A stretch of DNA of 20,989 bases, taken from a virus. Below are positions 6,576 to 13,538 of this stretch, in pieces. Numbering within the stretch: the stretch's first letter is position 1; the number at the start of each line of letters is the position of its first letter. Under the pieces are notes generated by a model. That model had not been told where the DNA came from. It was given only the letters and a program-made list of their open reading frames with translations, and made no database searches. Where the stretch lies: positions 1-20,989 of the IMG/VR virus record IMGVR_UViG_3300042731_000354. One strand, given 5' to 3'. Both the position numbers and the translations under genes were made by a program.

Positions 6576-9500
6576 TTAAGACTGCTTTGTTCCGTATCCT
6601 ATCGCAGTGTACTGAAAATTCCTGTCAATGACAGTGTTGCTGCTGTTATAGAAAGTGATCGTAAAACCTGTCCCTGATACACTTGTCAATCTGTAGTAAT
6701 CGCCGCTCTGAAGCTCAAAAGCAGTAATTCCAACAGTGACCTCTGTGTCGGCGTCGGTATAAAACGCGTCCCTAAACAGCACAGCTTTGCTCGCCGCTCC
6801 GGAGGCAATCGTCCCACTATTTTCAGTACGACGCTCAAACTGCAAAATCACGCCCAGTTGATCCACAATGGGCGTTTGGTCTTCATGATCCGTTGTTAGT
6901 ACAGCTTTAAACTGAAAGGTCCGCCCCACATACACGTTGTTTTCTAGCGGTATCCATTCTTCCACAACAAGATCAGAGTCTTGTTCAATGTTTGAGTTAT
7001 CCTCATATAAAATTCTGTCGGTGCCGTCTTCATTGACAAAGTCTGAAACAGTAGCGGCTAAGTCTGACTTGCGGAAATAAACCTCAACGTTTGTATCGTC
7101 AGGCAAGTCACCGTCAAAATCAGACCATGTATCAATCAGTTCAGAGCGGTCGTCAATCAAGTCGCTCACATACAGGCCCCTAGTTGTCAACACACGCTGC
7201 ATACGCACGCTGAACTTACCGCCAAGGTCAACTGCTTTTTGGAAAAAATACTCGCCTTTACTTAGCTGCGTCCCAAAATGGCTGTCAATATTTGCAGTGA
7301 AGCCATCAAGATCTGAAATAGCATCAAACGATGCGTCTCCATCAAGAATTAAGCCGTCATAGTCTTGATTGTAGTAAACGCCAACCTTGTCACCGCCAAA
7401 TTCATTGGCAAGCTGATCCTCTCTGAATACTTCATGATTAAGGCGAGGGATACCGTCCGGTATATTGATTATTGCGCTGACCGCACTGGCGCTGCGCAGT
7501 CTTTGCTCATTTTGAAACTTGATAAGGTACTCACCGTTTAGCAAAGGCAAAACAACCGATGTCGTCCGTGCCTCAACCTTGCGAAGAATAGAACTGTTCG
7601 ACCACGAACCACTGCCGTCAGTTTTAGACGTGTGTTTAATAACGGCGACAAATCCTTCAAGTTTTTGACCGCTTGCTGTTGCGCCCCAACGCAATACAAC
7701 TTGATCAACACCAATAGCTTCAATAGTGACGTCTTCTGGATCTGGGGGCAAAGTAACCTGCGCCAGATCTGACGAATCGTCACTTGTTCCACCAATCGGT
7801 ATCTCCCTACTCACTCCAATCGTATAATCAGACTCTTTGCGGTCAGGCGCAGGCCCTATTGCCTTGACTTGCACTATTAACTGCTTACCAGGCAAAAGCC
7901 CCGTAGTTATATCAATAAAATTATTGTTTGTGGACCGATTGATCCAGTTGCCGCCGTCGCCTACTTTATATCGAACTTTAAAATCAATAACAGAACCAGA
8001 CAAGCCGCGCGTCCAAGAAACTGTCGCCCGATTTGTAGTATTACGACCGTCATCAATCTGCTGAAATGTTATCTTTACGTCTGTAGGCGTGTCTGGCTTT
8101 GCTCCAACAAAAAATGGATCTGGTGAAACAAGCTTTGCGGACGGGTCCTCAACAACTCTATAAATGCCGTCAACGTGCTTGACGCCTACAACTGCGTACG
8201 TTCCATCTTCACCCTCAGCCACTGACAAACAACGGTATTTAGACAAAACGACAGAATCGTTTTTAATTGCATATAACGCATCATCAGGCGGCACCTGCGT
8301 ATAGGCAGAGGCAAGCCTAACTTCATTGCCACTTACGCTTGCGATGTCCCTTGTCTCAAGCGTTCCATCCTTCATCACAACAGTCAGCTTGTTGTTTGTG
8401 CCAGAGGGCAAAGACGCTGTCTGATCTATGCGGACAAATGGAGGCGTGCTGTCATTACTTACGCCAACGATACGGCCAGCCAATCGCGTGCCAAAACGCA
8501 TCTCATCTGACACCTCAAACACTTGGCCAGGCAAGACATTTAAGCCTTCAAGGCCAACTGAGAACGTTACAGTTTCGTCGTGCAGTTTTTCAGACTGCAT
8601 AATCCACCGCCCCATGCGTTGAGCTTGATGCTTAGACGTGCAGCCAAACGCAACAACGCTTTTTTCTTGTACGCCATATTTATCAATGAGACTTCTATCT
8701 TCTATGCAGATGAAGTTTGGCTTATGGAAGTTGTCAGGATCGTTGTACCGCACACGCACCCTTGTGCTGCGTGTCTTCAGTGACGATCCACTGTATGAAA
8801 AACTGCCGTTGACAACGTTTGAATTGCTAAATACATGGATCGCAGGCACGTTCTTGGGTGCGGACTCAACGGTGTCGTTTAACTCTCCATGGTCAGCAGC
8901 AATTTGTACGTTGTCTGATTTCCAAAACAGCATCCCACGAAAGACACTGGCCATGTCCTGCAAAACGCTAAAGGCTTCAGCCTGTGAGCCAATGACCGTG
9001 TTGATTGCAAATCGCGCTTCCTTTTGTGTTTCGCCTTGATCGTCTACATACTCAACCTGTTCGTTGCAGTATTTGGCAATTTCAATTAGATCAACCCAGT
9101 TAAGGTTTGATTCATTGATAAAGTCACCAGCACCATATCGCTTATTGGTAAGCAAATCATAAAAGCAACAAACAGGACACGTTGTCCAATGCAATTCATG
9201 AACACCGTCTTCGTCTACCTTCAGGCTGCCGTCGAATGGCACGTCATCGAATTTCAATCTGCCACTTTTTCCGACACTTGCATTAGACGGTATTTTTACT
9301 TTAAGACCTTTTACTTCATACGCTCTTGCGGGTAATGTGCTGTACTCTTCTGCGTCTAGGCTGAGAGACACAAGCGCCGTGTGCGGATAAGCTGTGCCAA
9401 ATTTTTTGCCGACAATAATGCTTGTCAACAGAATTTGATCAGCACGCTTGCTGGCTATAGGAGTTTTCTTTGGAACATCCTCAAAGTCTCTAAATGAAAT

Positions 9501-10160
9501 CTCAAACGCATCTTCAGGCTCATTAAACTCAATCTTACGGACTCTTATTTTGTAAGGCCCCTTGCCGTATTTCTTCTTTGTCAAATCAATAGTTTGCGTC
9601 TTAAATTGATAGCTTGACGTGCATATACCTTTGATTATGTTTTTCCTTTCTTGGCTTTCAACGTGTATATTCACTGGGTTCCAAGTGCCATCGGTGCCGC
9701 AAATGTGCAACTCCAGCTTGATCTGAGCAAAAAACAGCTGCCCACGCGCCAATCCCTCCTCAGCTACGCAAAACAATTTTGGAATCGTAAAAACAAGCTC
9801 AACAAAATCTATGTCTGTCTGGGATATGGCTTGCACTACTTGGCCCTTACCATAATTACGGCTTCTAACTTTGTTGTCATCAGTTAACTCTTCGCTATAG
9901 CTAGACCCAATCTCTCGATTGACATTAATAATTGTTGTCTGCTGATCTTCAAACGTAGACCCTTCTTCAAACGTGCCTTGCGTGCCGGTCCCATCTTTAG
10001 TCGAGATTCTGACAGTTTCAGTGCGATACTGTCTGCCTGTTACTATCGTTTCATTTAAAAAAACGCTTTTCTTGGATTTTCCTGCCAGCACCAATCCTTC
10101 GATCGGTCCTTCGCAGAGTGCGTCAATAATTTTGAGCGTGGTTTTAGAGTTGAGAGCCAT
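6576..10160 (-). CDS. J: J-like central tail tip / host specificity protein
   Basis: 1194 aa, close to the size of lambda gpJ (1132). The N-terminus holds SKTTLKIIDALCEGPIEGLV, the start of the gpJ hub family. Residues 315-345 carry HELHWTTCPVCCFYDLLTNK and then RYGAGDF, which matches the family W...NPA.i.YDLLTn.ryG.G pattern except that the usual NPA is replaced by a Cys-Pro-Val-Cys-Cys run. Residues 350-660 continue the hub, with SVLQDMASVFRGMLFWK. Two fibronectin type III-like domains follow at about 689-788 and 806-902. The last 80 residues (VLFRDAFYTDAD, then TGFTITFYNSSN and FQYTAIGYGTK) resemble the C-terminal domain of marine siphophage tip proteins. It should close the tail tube and recognise the host. 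It starts 6 bases after gene I. Confidence 0.9.
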   Translation of the reverse strand: MALNSKTTLKIIDALCEGPIEGLVLAGKSKKSVFLNETIVTGRQYRTETVRISTKDGTGTQGTFEEGSTFEDQQTTIINVNREIGSSYSEELTDDNKVRSRNYGKGQVVQAISQTDIDFVELVFTIPKLFCVAEEGLARGQLFFAQIKLELHICGTDGTWNPVNIHVESQERKNIIKGICTSSYQFKTQTIDLTKKKYGKGPYKIRVRKIEFNEPEDAFEISFRDFEDVPKKTPIASKRADQILLTSIIVGKKFGTAYPHTALVSLSLDAEEYSTLPARAYEVKGLKVKIPSNASVGKSGRLKFDDVPFDGSLKVDEDGVHELHWTTCPVCCFYDLLTNKRYGAGDFINESNLNWVDLIEIAKYCNEQVEYVDDQGETQKEARFAINTVIGSQAEAFSVLQDMASVFRGMLFWKSDNVQIAADHGELNDTVESAPKNVPAIHVFSNSNVVNGSFSYSGSSLKTRSTRVRVRYNDPDNFHKPNFICIEDRSLIDKYGVQEKSVVAFGCTSKHQAQRMGRWIMQSEKLHDETVTFSVGLEGLNVLPGQVFEVSDEMRFGTRLAGRIVGVSNDSTPPFVRIDQTASLPSGTNNKLTVVMKDGTLETRDIASVSGNEVRLASAYTQVPPDDALYAIKNDSVVLSKYRCLSVAEGEDGTYAVVGVKHVDGIYRVVEDPSAKLVSPDPFFVGAKPDTPTDVKITFQQIDDGRNTTNRATVSWTRGLSGSVIDFKVRYKVGDGGNWINRSTNNNFIDITTGLLPGKQLIVQVKAIGPAPDRKESDYTIGVSREIPIGGTSDDSSDLAQVTLPPDPEDVTIEAIGVDQVVLRWGATASGQKLEGFVAVIKHTSKTDGSGSWSNSSILRKVEARTTSVVLPLLNGEYLIKFQNEQRLRSASAVSAIINIPDGIPRLNHEVFREDQLANEFGGDKVGVYYNQDYDGLILDGDASFDAISDLDGFTANIDSHFGTQLSKGEYFFQKAVDLGGKFSVRMQRVLTTRGLYVSDLIDDRSELIDTWSDFDGDLPDDTNVEVYFRKSDLAATVSDFVNEDGTDRILYEDNSNIEQDSDLVVEEWIPLENNVYVGRTFQFKAVLTTDHEDQTPIVDQLGVILQFERRTENSGTIASGAASKAVLFRDAFYTDADTEVTVGITAFELQSGDYYRLTSVSGTGFTITFYNSSNTVIDRNFQYTAIGYGTKQS

Positions 10161-10166
10161 AGTGAA

Positions 10167-11474
10167 TCAGTCGTTTCCGTCTAAAAGTCCGTAGCCGTAG
10201 GCGTGAAAGATCAGCCGTGCATCATCATGCACCTCGGCATCAATAATCTCAACTTTAACCCTGACATCCTCTCGCCCTGTGACACGTGGCATCTCCAACC
10301 TGTGACCATACACGATGTTGTGTTTTTTGCTTTTCAACAGAAGGCCCTGGACAGTCACGTCCGCACTTGCAACAGTTGGGTCAGGATTTTTCCCTGTCAA
10401 CTCAACAGTGATCCTGTACCTTATGAACCCATCTATAATAGTTGAACCTTCGCCAGCAACATAATCAAACAAGCCTCTGTCTATCTTGAATAAGATGTCA
10501 AGCTTTTTTCTTACAGCTTTTCTGTATTCCAGCCTATCACTTTTAAGTTCTTGTTCTACCTCCAGAGTTGCGTCACCGTTAGGGGCAAATTTTTTGTCAA
10601 CAAAAATTCTTTTCTCTTCGTTTGCATCACTCCCCTTGATTTCAATAGTCTTTCTTCGCCCTTTCAGTCCGCCATGGCTCTCTAGCTTTTGGCTTACTTG
10701 CTCACCGTTGATTCTAAATGTGTTTTTACCTGGAGATTGCGTTGTTATCTTTAACGGGTCTGAATCATCAGACACCTCAAGATTGGCAGCAATTAAATGG
10801 CTTCCCGCGATGACACGACCGTAAATTACAGGCACTGTCGCTCCCGTTCCAACGGTGTTAGCTGGTCCGGTAAAGGCATAGTTTGCATGACCCATTGCAC
10901 CGCGTGATACGCCGTCAGGGCCAGGACCACGCACGTTTGTGCCTTCGCCTCTAATTCTGTTTCCACCAAGATTGCCGAGTTGTGGCTGTGGTGAGATCAG
11001 GTTTGCAGTACCACTAAGAATCAGGCTTGCACCGATTGCGCTCAATCCCGTCCCGATAGTAGTTGCCGCCAAAACAGCTGAACTAGAAACGCCAACAACT
11101 CCAGCCGCACCAGCTCCGAACAATCCAACAGTGCCAAACAACCCTGCTCCTGGGAACAAGAACGACGCAGCAACCAAACCAACCCCAACCAATATCTGTG
11201 TCGTACTGCCACCACCTGCACCAGAAATGACAGGGACAACAAGCAATGGCTTGCTGCCAAAAGGCAATTGCAGCTCGTCATATCCCATCGCCGCACCACC
11301 TTGAATAACCTTGTATCCAACGCCGTTATGGTGCGCCTGCATCAGCTCCTGCTTCAACGCTGGATAGTTGATGCACAGCAGCTTGATCGCATCTGCTGGC
11401 GTCTGCAGGTTGTAATACTCGTGCTGCTTGCCGTACTTCTCGCCAAGCTCACCTGCCAGCATGACAAGTTGCAT
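10167..11474 (-). CDS. I: Tail assembly protein I-like with long C-terminal extension
   Basis: 435 aa, against about 223 for lambda gpI. Residues 1-85 form a ubiquitin-like beta-grasp region (VMLAGELGEKYGKQHEYYNL, PADAIKLLCINYP). Residues 92-162 are a Gly/Ala-rich hydrophobic stretch. Residues 163-232 contain the family region with YAFTGPANTVGTGATVPVIY and GRVIAGSHLI. Residues 233-435 have no counterpart I recognise; they are charged, beta-rich and close with IFHAYGYGLLDGND. The ATG at 11474 overlaps the NlpC gene by 26 bases. A second in-frame ATG (codon 5) would cut into the first beta strand, so the upstream start is preferred, although the only purine-rich stretch is about 20 bases away. 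In lambda, gpI acts with gpL, gpK and gpJ in tip assembly. Confidence 0.82.
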   Translation of the reverse strand: MQLVMLAGELGEKYGKQHEYYNLQTPADAIKLLCINYPALKQELMQAHHNGVGYKVIQGGAAMGYDELQLPFGSKPLLVVPVISGAGGGSTTQILVGVGLVAASFLFPGAGLFGTVGLFGAGAAGVVGVSSSAVLAATTIGTGLSAIGASLILSGTANLISPQPQLGNLGGNRIRGEGTNVRGPGPDGVSRGAMGHANYAFTGPANTVGTGATVPVIYGRVIAGSHLIAANLEVSDDSDPLKITTQSPGKNTFRINGEQVSQKLESHGGLKGRRKTIEIKGSDANEEKRIFVDKKFAPNGDATLEVEQELKSDRLEYRKAVRKKLDILFKIDRGLFDYVAGEGSTIIDGFIRYRITVELTGKNPDPTVASADVTVQGLLLKSKKHNIVYGHRLEMPRVTGREDVRVKVEIIDAEVHDDARLIFHAYGYGLLDGND

Positions 11475-11838
11475 GACGAAACACAGCCGCGATCCTCTTT
11501 CGATAATACTGCCGTAACGGTTCTACCGCACTGATGCTGTCCACACGCTGGTGCAGAATCTTGTCGTCGCCTACATAAATCGCACCATGCATTGGTGTTC
11601 TGGTGCCAAGGCGCATCACCAACAGATCACTCTTCTGTCGATCGTCTAGCGCGACAAGCTGAAATTCCAGTGACTTTGCGTAAAGCAAGAAAATGCTGTC
11701 CGTCGTACCAAGATCCTCAGGTCGCGGGAAGTCTGGCAGCTTGACACCAATCAACTCATAGTATTGCCGCACCAGCGTGTAGCAGTCCTGCTTGCCGTAC
11801 TCCCACTGCAGGCCGACTAGGGATCGATAGTCAACCAT
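11449..11838 (-). CDS. K: NlpC/P60 cysteine peptidase, C-terminal half of a split gpK
   Basis: 129 aa. The catalytic Cys19 lies in YGKQDCYTLV, the YGxxDCxxL signature of phage NlpC/P60 domains. His84 in PMHGAIYVGDD is the likely catalytic His, and His96 in ILHQ is the candidate third residue. In lambda gpK this domain is fused behind a JAMM domain. Here it is a separate gene whose ATG overlaps the JAMM gene by 22 bases. The family degrades peptidoglycan peptides or acts in tip assembly and DNA entry; which applies here is unknown. The domain is near normal length (about 110-140 residues). A GGAT-AAAGA purine stretch precedes the ATG. Confidence 0.88.
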   Translation of the reverse strand: MVDYRSLVGLQWEYGKQDCYTLVRQYYELIGVKLPDFPRPEDLGTTDSIFLLYAKSLEFQLVALDDRQKSDLLVMRLGTRTPMHGAIYVGDDKILHQRVDSISAVEPLRQYYRKRIAAVFRHATCHAGR

Positions 11839-12128
11839 TCTTTATCCGGCACAGAATATACGAACCAGGGCAGTCCGGTTTGGGTGCAAGCTTTACGGTC
11901 TGCGTCACTAACTGGAGTACCGTCTGGATGCGAGTGGACGACACCCTCGATGTCTCCAAAGTACATAGCACGCGCATAGTCAACAGGCTCTAAAACAAAA
12001 TTCGACCTTGGATCATTTGCGATGTTACGGCATGGGAAGTAACTACTATTGACAATCAAGCCGCATGACTCCTCAGGCGACTTAGCGTGCGCGTGCCTTT
12101 CGGCTTCACGCTTGAAGTCTTGCGCCAT
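11817..12128 (-). CDS. K: JAMM (Mov34/MPN) metallopeptidase, N-terminal half of a split gpK
   Basis: 103 aa. Metal-binding candidates are Glu20 (PEESCGLIV), His65 and His67 (VVHSHPDG), with Ser74 and Asp77, giving E...HxH...SxxD. There are 6 residues between the second His and Ser, one fewer than the common 7. The C-terminus PWFVYSVPDKEW is typical of phage gpK JAMM domains. The frame is open further upstream to an ATG at 12293, but that extension lies wholly inside gene L and encodes a Lys-rich, unfamiliar stretch. The ATG at 12128 has a strong GGAGG five bases upstream and gives a complete domain, so I use it. It overlaps gene L by 23 bases. In the family the domain processes a protein or peptide isopeptide during tail-tip assembly; the substrate is unknown. 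Confidence 0.85.
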   Translation of the reverse strand: MAQDFKREAERHAHAKSPEESCGLIVNSSYFPCRNIANDPRSNFVLEPVDYARAMYFGDIEGVVHSHPDGTPVSDADRKACTQTGLPWFVYSVPDKEWLTIDP

Positions 12129-13200
12129 AAAATCCTCCAAAAGGCAAGTTTTCCGGCCCGAATCTTGCCTGGCAGCTAGACAGTCTTTTGCCGCAAACAT
12201 CCGCAGCTTCTTTTTCTGCTTGCGTGCCAGTCGTAATTTCTTGGTCGTCAATTGTAAAACACTTATCGCCAACGTAAGGGCACTCCCTACCACCGCGATA
12301 AGTCCACGGGCAAAACTCTTCGATAGTCCTGCGAGGTAAAGCTAAGTTTGTTAGATCAAGTCTTGGCGCTAGCTCAAATTCTACAAACTGCGGATTTTCA
12401 GATGAAATTCTGTCGATGTACCACGTCTCAACAATCTTGGCGTCAGGGTCAGCTGTGTCGTTAAATGTCTGCTCAATCAAGGTGTCCCCACCTTGCGTGA
12501 TCAAAGCGGCCTCGACATCTGACTCTTTGGTAAATGTTGGATTAGTATCAAAATTTGTTGTGTTAATGAACTTAGCAAATGTGCGAATGCGTCTAACTTC
12601 TGCCGCTAATGGGTTGTACAACAAAAGCAGGCCAGTAATTGCATTGTTAACGTTGGCGACTCGAAGCGTTGGACGTGGCAACGCGCCTTTTGCAGAAAAC
12701 TCAAAACCATCTACTTCAACTGGAACAGCAGGATATTCAATCTGACTGCCTGCCTGTGCATGGCCTTCCGGATAAACGCCAAACTTAATAGTTTCCGTCA
12801 AGCCGTTCTTGCCTGGGTGATAGCGCAACGTATCATTTACACCGTTAACAGCTTGAGTCAGCTCAATCTCAAACAAATCAATAATTGCAGTTGGCGCAAG
12901 GCGCAGCAGCTCCTCTGCTAACGGCTCAAATGCTTCCCAAAGAATATCGCCATCTTCAAGTGTTTGCGTAATCTTGAACGGAAACGATGGCTCGTTTTCG
13001 GGAAAGGTTGCATAAGATTCTTCAGTGTCTGATTTAGGTTTTTCGCCAGGAGCAACAGCACCCAGTTCGATGCATTTAAAAGCGAGAGTGTTGCCTTTTG
13101 ACGGATTGGCCCGAACTACATCGCCAATCGCATACTCTCTATCCCCTCGCCAAGCGTGGATCGACTTGGTGCCGTCAACGTTGTAATACGGATAAGCCAT
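12106..13200 (-). CDS. L: Minor tail protein L-like with N-terminal sugar-binding-like module
   Basis: 364 aa, longer than lambda gpL (232). The gpL part runs from about residue 97 to the end and includes a five-cysteine C-terminal domain (Cys297, 307, 314, 336 and 343; FCPWTYRGGRECPYVGDKCF, DVCGKRLSSCQARFG). In lambda gpL this region holds a [4Fe-4S] cluster, and conservation of the cysteines suggests the same here. Residues about 13-95 are extra: AW....YAIGDVVRA, then FKCIELG, and DGDILWEAFEPL. This W/Y..GDVV...FKC...DGxxW layout resembles carbohydrate-binding modules of the CBM5/12 type seen in phage tail proteins. Its ATG overlaps the gpM stop (TGATG). The role is tail-tip assembly next to M, K, I and J. 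Sugar binding is inference. Confidence 0.85.
   Translation of the reverse strand: MAYPYYNVDGTKSIHAWRGDREYAIGDVVRANPSKGNTLAFKCIELGAVAPGEKPKSDTEESYATFPENEPSFPFKITQTLEDGDILWEAFEPLAEELLRLAPTAIIDLFEIELTQAVNGVNDTLRYHPGKNGLTETIKFGVYPEGHAQAGSQIEYPAVPVEVDGFEFSAKGALPRPTLRVANVNNAITGLLLLYNPLAAEVRRIRTFAKFINTTNFDTNPTFTKESDVEAALITQGGDTLIEQTFNDTADPDAKIVETWYIDRISSENPQFVEFELAPRLDLTNLALPRRTIEEFCPWTYRGGRECPYVGDKCFTIDDQEITTGTQAEKEAADVCGKRLSSCQARFGPENLPFGGFYGARLQA
12134..12138 (-). promoter_or_regulatory. Strong ribosome binding site deciding the JAMM gene start
   Basis: The minus strand reads GGAGG followed by five bases and then the ATG at 12128. This is one of the strongest Shine-Dalgarno matches in the window and lies inside the end of gene L. 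It supports the 103-residue JAMM start over the longer 158-residue frame. Confidence 0.75.
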
Positions 13201-13538
13201 CAGGTCTCAAACACTTGCTCAAACGTAGCCGTGACAGTAGCGCGGTTCAAATAAGGAATTGACTTAGACCATTCACGGCAAATGAACTTACTGACACTGG
13301 TTTCGCCAGGAGGCGTAAAGTCAAAGTTTTCCACCGCACCACGCGCGTCTAAGAACGCTTCAATCGTGTCAGCATCATTTTCCGACACTTCAAAGGTCAG
13401 GTTATAGACCTTCGGATTTTGCTGTATCCCAAACTGCGCACGCTGCTGGTAGCCAGAACCAAACTGTATTGCACGCACACGAGGCGCACTGCGTTTCTGT
13501 ACGCCATAAGTCGGGCTGATTGATGGGAAGGTTGCCAT
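13200..13538 (-). CDS. M: Minor tail protein M
   Basis: 112 aa, the same size as lambda gpM (109). It contains the family start with FPSISPTYGVQKRSAPRVRA, followed by an IQFGSGYQQRAQFGIQQNP strand, a YNLTFEV strand, an ENFDFTPPGE loop and a closing beta hairpin (VTATFEQVFE). This pattern is shared by the Phage_min_tail family, a tip protein that joins the tail tube to the L-K-I-J complex. Its ATG overlaps the tape measure stop in a TAATG arrangement, and its stop overlaps gene L, which fits tightly coupled synthesis of the tip proteins. Confidence 0.92.
   Translation of the reverse strand: MATFPSISPTYGVQKRSAPRVRAIQFGSGYQQRAQFGIQQNPKVYNLTFEVSENDADTIEAFLDARGAVENFDFTPPGETSVSKFICREWSKSIPYLNRATVTATFEQVFET

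Noticed and set aside
8638-9039. 133-residue plus-strand ORF opposite the J-like hub
   Set aside because: It lies wholly antisense to a well-supported 1194-residue gene, has no coherent domain and no plus-strand operon partner. The same applies to the other plus-strand ORFs, such as 10939-11304, 20232-20642 and 17081-17494.
11817-12293. Longer 158-residue version of the JAMM gene starting at 12293
   Set aside because: The extra 55 residues are coded entirely inside gene L in another frame, look Lys-rich and unrelated to JAMM domains, and the internal ATG at 12128 has a strong GGAGG.
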